Shown here: one piece after another, positions 33,888 through 42,373 of the stretch
How positions within the stretch are numbered: the first letter of the stretch is position 1
Layout of the letters: each line of letters starts with the position of its first letter
Assembly: GCA_001897855.1 (NCBI GenBank)
Contig: MKUO01000004.1
Location: forward strand, 62,001 to 126,000
Direction: 5' to 3'
Length of the DNA: 64,000 bases
DNA from: Bacteroidetes bacterium 43-93
GTDB taxonomy: Bacteria; Bacteroidota; Bacteroidia; Chitinophagales; Chitinophagaceae
Translations under genes and position numbers: made by a program
Notes under the pieces: model-generated
What the model was told of the DNA's origin: nothing
Seen by the model: only the letters and a program-made list of their open reading frames with translations
Database searches by the model: none

Positions 33888-36503
33888 TTATTGCTTTGTT
33901 TCTTCTTCCTGGGGTTTTAAAAAGAAAGCAATCATATGCGCTATGTTCAGAAACCCTTTTATCCTGGTTCCCGTTTTCACTTTTTTACGCACGGTTTTAG
34001 TAAATGGCGACAGGAAACCGGATATATATTGCTGTTCCTGCTGCGTGAGCGGAAGGTTTGCATATTTTTTCTTCAGATAGATATTCATAAATGAAGTAAA
34101 CGAAGTGCCCAGCAGTGGATCTACCGTGTTGCGTGCGTATTGCATTGGTGTTTCAATGCCGCGGACAATACCGGACATATGGAGGTAGTATCCCGCGGCA
34201 CGATAAGCCCAATATGCTTTTGCATCACCTTTTGCATTACTATATCGCAGCCTGTAATACCACCATACAAGGGTAGGGATTGCCAGTAATAGTAGAATAA
34301 TGATACCGACAATTGATGCTATTGTAAACAGGATGCTCTTTATGGTCACCGGCTGTTCCGGTTTAGCAGCTTGTTTTTGAGGTTCCGGTTTAGACGTGTC
34401 TTTACGTTTCAGGTAAACTTCATCTATTGGCGCCGGTTTAGGGAACCTTTTAACTATAGATAAGCCTTTTTCGTTTTCGCCGGGCTCCAGCTTTTTCATC
34501 GCCTCTGCGTAAGATACCGCGGTAGCCTCATCTCCTTTTTTAATAGTACTAATAGGTACGTCGATGCTATCAATATTAATCGTAGCGATCTTCAGATCCA
34601 TATCAATATCCTGCGGCTCATCAATATTGTATTCCTTATCGTGGAATATCATGTGCTTTACCTTCAGCACCATGCGTTTCTGTGCGGTGTCGATATTTTC
34701 TACAATGCCATCTGCTGCCAGCCACGCACGTGGCGGTTGCATAGGTGGTGTGCCGTCCGGCTTCGGACTTTCCTGTGCATCACTGTTGCCGACTGTAGTA
34801 TCAAAGTCGAGCCAGCCATAGCCGGGGAAGTAAACTTGTACCCATGCATGTGCCTGGTCGGCATAATACCAGTACCAGCCCTTATTCTTATCGCTGCGAT
34901 CTACAGTAAGAAAACCTACTGCAATACGCGATGGGATACCCAGCGAGCGCAGCATGAAAAGGGTAGCACCTGCGTAATAAGCGCAGTACCCCTTCCTGTT
35001 CTCGAACAGGAAGTACATTAGTTTGGAGGCACTCGGAATGTCGGGAATGCCGGGGTTGTCTGTGTATTTGAACAGCGGATCACCATTCTCATCTTTCGAA
35101 AGGAAGTAATCACGTATGGCAATGACCTTATCAACAGTAGTATTGGCGTTTGCAGTTACCTTATGAGCCAGGTCGCTGATGTTTTTGAACTTGGCATCAG
35201 AAGGCATATAAGTATAATAAGTCATGAAGCGCTTATCAATATCTGTATAAGGCCCTGCCTGTCTAAGCACGGCAAATCGCGCAGCCTGGAATTTTCTTAT
35301 CTGGGTATCAGGTGAATTATAGACAAAATAGGCGCTATTCAACTCCGATACATAACCTTTTGCCCGGAACGCAGTCTTAAATTCTTTCTTGAAGTCCTTT
35401 TCTACCGTAATAGGCTGAACAAAGAAACCCACATGTGGTGCCAGGTAGGTACTTGGAGAAAGTGCTTTGCTATACACCTCTATTTCTACCGTTTTGCGCA
35501 GCTTGGTGGCCATGCTGTTTTTGATAACGGAAGAATCGTATTTGGTGAAGAAAACAGGCAACGCCGAAGGATTAGGCTCGAACAAATCGTTCTTAGGTAT
35601 GGTGCTATCCCGCTCGAATGTTTCTGTTAATGTATCGAACTTAGTATAATAGAATGCTGTGAGATATAGTGGGTTTGGAATATCTGAGCCTGCAAAGAAA
35701 TTATTGATATGGGCGCAGAAAAGGAGCTGGTTATTACGGCCAAGGGTGCTGCTGAGTCGCGAATAGTCCTTTAAGTCGAAGGTGTTATCCTTGTTCTTCT
35801 TCAGCATACTGTTTTCGCCCTGCTGCCCGCCACCGCCATAGTTAGCTACAGTTTCTTTTATCTCTGCACGCATCAGGTAAACGACGCCTGCAAGTAAACC
35901 GCCGGCGAGGATGGCGAACAATGCCAGCCTGCGCGTAAGGAACCACCAGAATTTCTGCGACTTATCCTTGTAATTGTATATCTGTTCGGCAGTGAAAACA
36001 ATGTAAACTGCGTAGAGTAGGGCAGGCGCGAAAGCGCTCAGTAGGGCAGTAACCGTATCTGTTTTTTGTTTGGCAATGATGAGGATGCAACCGGTAAGTA
36101 TTGCAGCCGCTATGAATATAGACCAATATCTAAGCCTGATGAAACCCCAGCCGATAAGCCATCCCGAAACGAACAATGCCGCAAAGACCATGAACTGAAC
36201 CGAGATGAAAAAAGCATCGAACTCACCGGTAGCGTAATTATCCAGTCCCTTATAAATAGTATATAATCCTAAAGCCAGCAACGCGAACGTTGGCAGGAAG
36301 CGAAAGCGAAAGGAGTAAAACAAGGCGGCAATACCCATTCCTGCACCGAAATATATAGTTTGCTCTAATGCGGCATTGTGAGGAACTGCAAAATATTCGT
36401 TAGCATTTACCAGTAAAAAATAACTGATAAAAACAGTAGGTAGCAGCAGAAAGATGGCTTTAGCCAGGAATTCATTAACAGGTGTAGCGCGTTGTATGCT
36501 CAT
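33888..36503 (-). CDS. Membrane-anchored transglutaminase-like protein
   Basis: 871 residues. About seven N-terminal transmembrane helices (10-210), a large extracytoplasmic part, a transglutaminase core at about 450-570 with the C507-H552-D567 triad (RKGYCAYYAGATLFMLR, DQAHAWVQVYF, GWLDFDTT), then one more helix near 735-760 (ILFTIASIVGIIILLLLAIPTLVWWYY region) and a cytoplasmic tail. This matches the TgpA-like DUF3488/DUF4129 family known from many bacteria. The substrate is unknown. It precedes the penicillin-binding protein by about 90 bp. Confidence 0.9.
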   Translation of the reverse strand: MSIQRATPVNEFLAKAIFLLLPTVFISYFLLVNANEYFAVPHNAALEQTIYFGAGMGIAALFYSFRFRFLPTFALLALGLYTIYKGLDNYATGEFDAFFISVQFMVFAALFVSGWLIGWGFIRLRYWSIFIAAAILTGCILIIAKQKTDTVTALLSAFAPALLYAVYIVFTAEQIYNYKDKSQKFWWFLTRRLALFAILAGGLLAGVVYLMRAEIKETVANYGGGGQQGENSMLKKNKDNTFDLKDYSRLSSTLGRNNQLLFCAHINNFFAGSDIPNPLYLTAFYYTKFDTLTETFERDSTIPKNDLFEPNPSALPVFFTKYDSSVIKNSMATKLRKTVEIEVYSKALSPSTYLAPHVGFFVQPITVEKDFKKEFKTAFRAKGYVSELNSAYFVYNSPDTQIRKFQAARFAVLRQAGPYTDIDKRFMTYYTYMPSDAKFKNISDLAHKVTANANTTVDKVIAIRDYFLSKDENGDPLFKYTDNPGIPDIPSASKLMYFLFENRKGYCAYYAGATLFMLRSLGIPSRIAVGFLTVDRSDKNKGWYWYYADQAHAWVQVYFPGYGWLDFDTTVGNSDAQESPKPDGTPPMQPPRAWLAADGIVENIDTAQKRMVLKVKHMIFHDKEYNIDEPQDIDMDLKIATINIDSIDVPISTIKKGDEATAVSYAEAMKKLEPGENEKGLSIVKRFPKPAPIDEVYLKRKDTSKPEPQKQAAKPEQPVTIKSILFTIASIVGIIILLLLAIPTLVWWYYRLRYSNAKGDAKAYWAYRAAGYYLHMSGIVRGIETPMQYARNTVDPLLGTSFTSFMNIYLKKKYANLPLTQQEQQYISGFLSPFTKTVRKKVKTGTRIKGFLNIAHMIAFFLKPQEEETKQ

Positions 36504-36732
36504 ATTGATACAAGCCTAAATTTAGAAGAAAAAATACTGCCTTATTGTTAAAAATCAACAGGCCTGTAATATGGCCGATAGCCAGCAGTACCTGGCGAAC
36601 AGTGAATGAAATTATATGTGAAAATTCTGCATGTTCAGGTTTGTGTAAAAGATGTGTATTGATGCAGAATGTTTCCATCTTATTTATTAATAAAATGCTA
36701 CCTTAGGCACGTTTTAAAATATTTATTAAAAA
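36504..36732. promoter_or_regulatory. Divergent control region with ATTCTGCAT inverted repeat
   Basis: Between the divergent transglutaminase-like and 3-hydroxyacyl-CoA dehydrogenase genes, ATTCTGCAT (36624-36632) and ATGCAGAAT (36662-36670) form a perfect 9-bp inverted repeat with a 29-bp spacer. This fits two half-sites of one regulator, but no regulator gene is next to it. The leader before 36733 is A/T-rich with TACCTTAG as the nearest -7-like box. Confidence 0.35.
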
Positions 36733-37719
36733 ATGATTCAAACGCAAAACGTTGATGCAGTAAAGCTTGGAGATACTGCATTGGACGAAAACACAAAGGC
36801 TATGTTACAGAAATTAAAGATCGTTACGGTTATTGGTTCCGGTACCATGGGTAATGGTATTTGCCACGTTTTTGCTCAAAGTGGTTTTAATGTACACATG
36901 ATGGATATCAACCAAAGTGCTATGGATAAAGCACTTGCTACCATCGGTAAAAACATGGACCGCCAGATAGCTAAGAATGCTATGACTGAAGAAGCAAAGC
37001 AACAGGCATTGGGCCGCATCACTACCTATACAGATATGGCTGAGGCGGTAAAGGATGCTGATATCGTGATCGAAGCTGCAACTGAGAACATAGACCTGAA
37101 AGTAAAGATCTTCCAGCAACTGGACCAACTGTGCCCGGAACATTGCATCCTGGCTACCAACACTTCTTCTATTTCCATCACACGCATCGGTTCTTATACC
37201 AAACGCCCGGGCAAAGTGATAGGTATGCACTTTATGAACCCTGTACCGGTGATGAAACTGGTAGAGATCATTAATGGCTATGCTACAGAAGCTGAGGTGG
37301 CTAATACGGTACACGCATTGTCTACCTACCTGGGTAAAGTGCCATGTATTGTAAACGACTATCCGGGTTTCATCTCTAACCGTATTTTGATGCCACTGAT
37401 CAACGAAGCGATCCTGTCTTTGCAGGAAGGTGTTGCCGGTGTAGAAGAGATCGATACGATCATGAAGCTGGGTATGGCGCACCCGATGGGGCCACTGCAA
37501 CTGGCGGATTTCATAGGTCTTGATACCTGCTATTCTATTATGAATGTATTGCACATGGGTTTCGGCAATCAAAAATATGCACCGGCTACATTGCTAGCTA
37601 ATATGGTTCAGGCCGGCTTCCTGGGGGTTAAGAGCGGCGAAGGCTTCTATAAATACACTGCAGGCAGTAAAGAATTAGTGGTAAGCGAACGCTTTAAGAA
37701 CAAAGGTTGGAAAATCTAA
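36733..37719 (+). CDS. 3-hydroxyacyl-CoA (3-hydroxybutyryl-CoA) dehydrogenase
   Basis: 328 residues, including an N-terminal extension of about 24 residues before the usual start (an ATG at 36802 gives the classical length). NAD-binding motif GSGTMGNGI, then ATNTSSISIT and the catalytic His region GMHFMNPVPVMKLVEI. The dimerisation domain has NDYPGFISNRILMPLINEA and MAHPMGPLQLADFIGLD. It oxidises 3-hydroxybutyryl-CoA in fatty-acid or butyrate metabolism. Strong terminator just downstream. Confidence 0.95.
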   Translation: MIQTQNVDAVKLGDTALDENTKAMLQKLKIVTVIGSGTMGNGICHVFAQSGFNVHMMDINQSAMDKALATIGKNMDRQIAKNAMTEEAKQQALGRITTYTDMAEAVKDADIVIEAATENIDLKVKIFQQLDQLCPEHCILATNTSSISITRIGSYTKRPGKVIGMHFMNPVPVMKLVEIINGYATEAEVANTVHALSTYLGKVPCIVNDYPGFISNRILMPLINEAILSLQEGVAGVEEIDTIMKLGMAHPMGPLQLADFIGLDTCYSIMNVLHMGFGNQKYAPATLLANMVQAGFLGVKSGEGFYKYTAGSKELVVSERFKNKGWKI

Positions 37720-37739
37720 TATTTTCAACTGTACATATT

Positions 37740-37772
37740 TAAACCCGCTCCTGAACGAGCGGGTTTATTTTT
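37740..37772 (+). terminator. Terminator of the 3-hydroxyacyl-CoA dehydrogenase gene
   Basis: AAACCCGCTC ... GAGCGGGTTT stem with a short loop, followed by ATTTTT. Confidence 0.95.
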
Positions 37773-37792
37773 GAGCAGATATTAGCAGGCAT

Positions 37793-37816
37793 AAAAAAAC
37801 CGGACTGTTCATCCGG
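37793..37816 (-). terminator. Terminator of the EGF-like lipoprotein gene
   Basis: CCGGA ... TCCGG stem; on the minus strand it runs into a T7 run (the A run at 37793-37799). It lies 27 bp past the stop codon at 37843. Confidence 0.85.
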
Positions 37817-37842
37817 CCTTCTTATTGATATTTTGATTGTTC

Positions 37843-38346
37843 TTACTTTCTGATTGTGCCGACAAACTTAATCGTTTGTTCCTTACCGTCCGGATGTTCG
37901 ATAGATGTAAAGTTGAGCTGGTTATTTTCTTCCAGGATCGTAATAACACGTCCCCCAAATTTATCGTCGGTATAAGATATTTTGCCATCTGACCCGATGT
38001 TGCAAACTATTACATCAGTGAGGCGGCTATATAATACAAATTGAACTTTTGTGGCGGAACCATAATCCGTTTCTGTATACGCGATATATGCAGAATCTAT
38101 TGTTGGTGGCTTATTATCAATTATCGTAGTGCCGTCATAAACGCCGATATACCTGTCTGATGCTTTTCTTTCGCACTGGCCACCCTCGTAGCCTGTAGGG
38201 CATTTACAAATGTTATCTGCACAGGTGCCACCATTGCGGCATTTCAGTTTCAGGCAGGCATCATCGGAGCACGATGTATAAACCACTGAAAATGATACGG
38301 CAAGGAAAGATATAGTTGCTATCAGAGAATGTCTCCAAAACTTCAT
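37843..38346 (-). CDS. Lipoprotein with a bacterial EGF-like domain
   Basis: Start chosen at 38346 (MKFWRHSLIATIS...), not the further upstream ATG at 38379, because it yields a lipoprotein signal with lipobox Cys26 (YTSC). Residues 31-58 hold a complete EGF pattern: C31-x4-C36-x5-C42-x4-C47-x-C49-x8-C58, including RNGGTC and PTGYEGGQC. The rest (about 62-167) is a beta-rich domain with TKVQFVLYSRL. It should be surface- or periplasm-exposed and bind something, but no partner is visible. Confidence 0.85.
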   Translation of the reverse strand: MKFWRHSLIATISFLAVSFSVVYTSCSDDACLKLKCRNGGTCADNICKCPTGYEGGQCERKASDRYIGVYDGTTIIDNKPPTIDSAYIAYTETDYGSATKVQFVLYSRLTDVIVCNIGSDGKISYTDDKFGGRVITILEENNQLNFTSIEHPDGKEQTIKFVGTIRK

Positions 38347-38405
38347 GCTATAATAATTGTTTATTACGCCAAAATACAAAAATTATTAAGGAAATATAGT
38401 GCCCA

Positions 38406-39449
38406 TTAATATTTTTCTTGGTCAAAGGTATTCCAGCCCTGTGCTACGAGTTTATGGGTATTACCACCCTTCGTTTGCAATACAGTACCTTCAGAAATAT
38501 CGGTCATATGGCCAATAACGCTGATCTTCTCGTTCAGAACCAGCTTATCATATTGGGAAGGATTAATGGTAAACAATAGTTCATAATCTTCTCCGCCGTT
38601 CAATGCGCACATACTTGGGCCGATATTGAACTCAAGCGCTGTATCCCTGGTTTCGGTATGGACAGGTATTTTGTCTTCGTAAAGCCTGCAGCCGAGGTTA
38701 CTTTGCTTGCACAAATGCAGGGTTTCGGAGCTAAGCCCATCGCTGACATCTATCATGGATGTGGGCATAATATCCTGTTCCTGCAGCCATTCCACTATAT
38801 CGGCACGAGGTTCCGGCTTCAGGATACGGCCTATGGTATAGGTCTTGTTTTGAAGATCGGGCTGCACCTGCGGGCTATCGAGGAATATCCTTTTTTCCCT
38901 TTCCAGTAGTTGTAAGCCAATGTACGCACCACCAAGATCCCCGGAAACACAGATCAGGTCGCCCTTTTTAGCGCCGGAACGTGTTACGAATTTATCAGGT
39001 GCGACTTCACCAACGGCAGTTACGCTTATAATAAGGCCTTTGGGTGATGAGCTGGTATCGCCACCTATAAGGTCTACATTGTAGCGTTCGCAAGCTGCAT
39101 AGATACCTTCATATAGCTCGTCTATCGCTTCAACAGAAAATCGGTTGGAGAATGCTATGCTTACAGTAATATGCGTCGGGGTTGCCATCATGGCATATAT
39201 GTCTGATAAATTTACCGCTACCGCCTTATAGCCAAGATGCTTCAGCGGCGTGTACATCATATTGAAATGTATGCCCTCCACCAGTAGATCGGTGCTGATG
39301 ACACATTGTTTGCCATACTGGTCTATAACAGCACCATCATCGCCCACACTTAATATGGTACCGGCCTGCCTGGTTTCATTGTTTTGTGTTAGCCTGTCTA
39401 TTAATCCAAACTCTCCGAGAGAAGAGACATCTGTACGTTGTTCATCCAT
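38406..39449 (-). CDS. thiL: Thiamine-phosphate kinase
   Basis: 347 residues. Hallmarks are the N-terminal GEFGLIDRL, the metal-binding GDDGAVI, STDLLVEGIHF, LGYKAVAVNLSDIYAMMATP, GGDTSSSP, and SMIDVSDGLSSE, plus GGEDYELLFT. It phosphorylates thiamine monophosphate to the diphosphate cofactor. An insert within the middle (EKRIFLDSPQVQP) is typical of Bacteroidota. Seven bases separate it from the inositol-monophosphatase-family gene upstream; the two form a likely operon. Confidence 0.95.
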   Translation of the reverse strand: MDEQRTDVSSLGEFGLIDRLTQNNETRQAGTILSVGDDGAVIDQYGKQCVISTDLLVEGIHFNMMYTPLKHLGYKAVAVNLSDIYAMMATPTHITVSIAFSNRFSVEAIDELYEGIYAACERYNVDLIGGDTSSSPKGLIISVTAVGEVAPDKFVTRSGAKKGDLICVSGDLGGAYIGLQLLEREKRIFLDSPQVQPDLQNKTYTIGRILKPEPRADIVEWLQEQDIMPTSMIDVSDGLSSETLHLCKQSNLGCRLYEDKIPVHTETRDTALEFNIGPSMCALNGGEDYELLFTINPSQYDKLVLNEKISVIGHMTDISEGTVLQTKGGNTHKLVAQGWNTFDQEKY

Positions 39450-39456
39450 GATCTGC

Positions 39457-40236
39457 TTATTTTTTATTGCGTATCAGCCTCAGCATATCCTCGTGGATAT
39501 GGCCATTTGTGGCCAACGTTTCTTTGTCAAAAACACTATAAGGTGCACCATCGAAATTGGTAATGCGCCCGCCTGCCTCCTGTACTATAAGGTACCCGGC
39601 AGCCACATCCCATGAGCTAAGGTTGTATTCCCAAAATCCATCGAAACGGCCACATGCTACCCAGCAAAGGTCTATTGCCGCAGAACCAAGCCGCCTTACA
39701 GGCAAGCCTTCCAGTATAAAACGCTCAAATACACGAATAGGGTGCTCTGAGGAATTAGGCCATTTGTATGGAAATCCCGTTACCAGGCAGGCTTTTGCAA
39801 AATTGGTTTTTGAAGATACCCTGATGGGCTTATCATTCAGGTAAGCGCCTTTACCTTTTTCCGCGAAGAACAATTCGTTCATCATAGGGTTGTAAACAGC
39901 CCCCAGTAACAATTCGTCTTTATGCTTCAGGCCGATGCTTACACAGCAGATAGGTATGCCATGTGCAAAGTTCACCGTTCCATCAATAGGATCGATGATC
40001 CATTGATAGTCTGATTCCTGGAGCATCTCGCCCTCTTCTTCGCTGATGATACTATGCTCCGGGTAGTTTTTACGGATAATATCAATAATAGCTTTTTCAG
40101 AATGTTTATCGACCTCGGTAACCAGGTTGTTGATGCCTTCCTTATTTTCTATATTAAAGCTGCCCTGGAAATATTGCTGAATGATCTTGCCCGCTTCTTT
40201 GGTTGCCTCCAGTAAGACTTGTTTTAATTGCTCCAT
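39457..40236 (-). CDS. Inositol-monophosphatase-family phosphatase
   Basis: 259 residues. The three metal-binding blocks are present: E(E)EGE near 68, D-P-I-D-G-T in WIIDPIDGTVNFAHG, and W-D-V-A-A in SSWDVAAGYL. This is SuhB-like in size; it could act on inositol phosphate, 3'-phosphoadenosine or other sugar phosphates. Between the TolC-family gene (3 bp upstream) and thiL. Confidence 0.92.
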   Translation of the reverse strand: MEQLKQVLLEATKEAGKIIQQYFQGSFNIENKEGINNLVTEVDKHSEKAIIDIIRKNYPEHSIISEEEGEMLQESDYQWIIDPIDGTVNFAHGIPICCVSIGLKHKDELLLGAVYNPMMNELFFAEKGKGAYLNDKPIRVSSKTNFAKACLVTGFPYKWPNSSEHPIRVFERFILEGLPVRRLGSAAIDLCWVACGRFDGFWEYNLSSWDVAAGYLIVQEAGGRITNFDGAPYSVFDKETLATNGHIHEDMLRLIRNKK

Positions 40237-40239
40237 TTA

Positions 40240-41679
40240 TCATAGTTTGATTTCTTTACCGAGATAATAGTCAATTACCTTCAGCTTAAATATCAGGTCG
40301 TACTTAGCCTTAGCGAGGTTTGAAGATGCGGTATAAGAAGTATTCTTTGTTGTGAGGTATTCTACAGTATTGGTAAGGCCCAGGTCGTAACGTTTTTGAG
40401 CAAAATCCAATGCGCGGGAAGCGGACTCCGCAGCCCTTTCAGCAGCGTAATATTTTTGGATGGAATTTTTGGCATCGTTATATGCCTTGTATATATCCTG
40501 CCTTAGTTTCAGCTCCGCCTGGTCCTTATTGAGCTCACTGGTGAGCATATTGATACGTGCCTGCTTTACATTGTATTGCGCCTGCCATCCATTAAATAAT
40601 GGAACAGTAAGGTTCATTGATATTGTTTGCCGGAAGTTATTATTCAATTGCTTGCCAAGCGGAACGTTGCGGGTAGTGTAAGTGCCATCATACTGATAGA
40701 CGTTTACAATGGTATCGCCTACCGGTATAAATGTGCCTGTAGGTTTGACGCCCGTGACATTGAAGCCGGTATATTCTTTTAAGGTGCTTGCCCAGTTGGT
40801 ACCCAGTGTGCCCGAAAGTCCCAGTTGCGGGAATAATGCACCCTTAGAGGCTCCGAGTCCTTTTTGTGCCGCCTTTAAACGATAATTGCTGCTGCGTATA
40901 GTGCCATAGGTTTTTGAAGAAACAGCATATATTTCTTCAGGCGACATAGTAAGCACAGCGGATTTATCGGTAAGCTCTACGGAAGGAACTTCGAGATCAA
41001 AAGGAGTAGTAAAATCAAGATTCAGGAGTGCCTTAATATCCAGGATTGCGGATGTATAATCGGTGATCGCGGTAATAAGATTAGCACTATCATTTGCCAG
41101 TTGCGACTCCATCTGTGCTACATTTAGCTCCGGCACGCGGCCTGTCTTGGCAAACTCCAGCGTTTGGCTCATCTGCGCTTTGGAAAGCTCTACTTGCTTT
41201 TGGCTTACAGCTATTTGTTCCTGTGCCAATAACGCACGTAAGTAACCGGTGGCCACATTTAAGGATATATCGTTGCGCGTCTGGTCTGCATCTGCTTCGG
41301 AAGCGAGATAGTTATATTTATTACGTGCAATGTTGTTTCTTTTTTGAAACCAACCAAATACCAGTACATCCGCATTTGCATTTAAGCCCATGAAATCATA
41401 GCTGGCCCCGCTAACGAACTGGTTGGTAGTAGGATCGACCGAACGGCCATAGCTGCGGCCATAAGATCCGGAAGCATTCAAGTTTGGTATCTGCGACAGC
41501 TGGCTTTGCTGCAAACTGAGTTTGGCCAGGCGTGCATTGAGAACATTTTGCTGGATAGTTAGGTTGTGGTCTATTGCATATTGAATAGCACGCTGTAAAG
41601 TCCAGACCTCATTTTGCTGAGCACTGGCGATAGCGGTAAAGAATATGAATACGGGCAGTAATAAGCGACGCATACACAA
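40240..41679 (-). CDS. TolC-family outer-membrane channel
   Basis: 479 residues. Signal peptide (MRRLLLPVFIFFTAIASAQQ; the second Met at residue 3 is the likelier start). The two-fold repeat of long amphipathic helices is visible, with the duplicated pattern of heptads near 50-220 and 340-460 and closing KYDLIFKLKVIDYYLG. The usual motif for the efflux/secretion channel family, without inner-membrane partners adjacent. Exports unknown cargo. Confidence 0.92.
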   Translation of the reverse strand: MCMRRLLLPVFIFFTAIASAQQNEVWTLQRAIQYAIDHNLTIQQNVLNARLAKLSLQQSQLSQIPNLNASGSYGRSYGRSVDPTTNQFVSGASYDFMGLNANADVLVFGWFQKRNNIARNKYNYLASEADADQTRNDISLNVATGYLRALLAQEQIAVSQKQVELSKAQMSQTLEFAKTGRVPELNVAQMESQLANDSANLITAITDYTSAILDIKALLNLDFTTPFDLEVPSVELTDKSAVLTMSPEEIYAVSSKTYGTIRSSNYRLKAAQKGLGASKGALFPQLGLSGTLGTNWASTLKEYTGFNVTGVKPTGTFIPVGDTIVNVYQYDGTYTTRNVPLGKQLNNNFRQTISMNLTVPLFNGWQAQYNVKQARINMLTSELNKDQAELKLRQDIYKAYNDAKNSIQKYYAAERAAESASRALDFAQKRYDLGLTNTVEYLTTKNTSYTASSNLAKAKYDLIFKLKVIDYYLGKEIKL

Positions 41680-41732
41680 AAATATACTAATTAACAGTGC
41701 AATAGATACACCTCTCTTATTTTTTCGAAAGA

Positions 41733-42194
41733 CTATTTATCTCCTTTCTGAGCTGCCTTTTTCGTGGTTTCCGGGGTAATGGGTGTGGACTCCGGCTTCT
41801 GTTCCTCTACCTGGAATGGCAATATCAGTGTTTGCTGTTGCTGGCTGTTGTTGATGGCATTCAGATACTCTGCATAACCACCATATTGGGCCATTAACTG
41901 GTATCCCTCGCGGGTCAGCTCCAGTTTGCCGGCGTTACCAAACCCTATGACAGGAGAAACCCATCCCGATGCTATCATTACCGCCCACAAACGTTCGGCT
42001 TCTTTTTTTGGCAAGGTGATGCGGTTAGGTTTATATATTTCGTTCTCAAGATGCAAAGCATCCTTGTCCGCATTATTATAAAGAACTTTGAGAACGGTAT
42101 CTATTACGGCTTTATCAAGTACATTCCTATCTATTACCGGGCTTGCCGAGACCTTCATCCTTTTTACTATTCGCTGATTTTTATTCGTAGCCAT
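41733..42194 (-). CDS. Conserved hypothetical protein (winged-helix-like)
   Basis: 153 residues. Basic N-terminus, then a helix-rich domain (NVLDKAVIDTVLKVLY, EAERLWAVMIASGW) and a short beta unit ending GKLELTREGYQLMAQYGGYAEYL, which resembles a winged-helix end. The tail is Gln/Pro/Glu-rich and disordered. Family not recognised; similar proteins seem common in Chitinophagaceae by appearance. Upstream of the TolC-family gene by 53 bp, divergent from clpB. Confidence 0.6.
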   Translation of the reverse strand: MATNKNQRIVKRMKVSASPVIDRNVLDKAVIDTVLKVLYNNADKDALHLENEIYKPNRITLPKKEAERLWAVMIASGWVSPVIGFGNAGKLELTREGYQLMAQYGGYAEYLNAINNSQQQQTLILPFQVEEQKPESTPITPETTKKAAQKGDK

Positions 42195-42373
42195 TCATCA
42201 AAAATAGTCAATTAAGCAATTATGGCATATTATAAGGCTATAGACTGTTATAAATACAGTTGTTTTTGAGCATAAGAGACTTATTGTCCGCATGTTATGT
42301 AATAATCTGCCAATAATTCCTTTACGAAATTCTGGAATGGTTTTTATGCTATTGTTATCGATAAGCAAAGATT

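Noticed and set aside
36814-37572. Minus-strand frame of 252 codons
   Set aside because: Antisense to the 3-hydroxyacyl-CoA dehydrogenase gene; unlikely composition.
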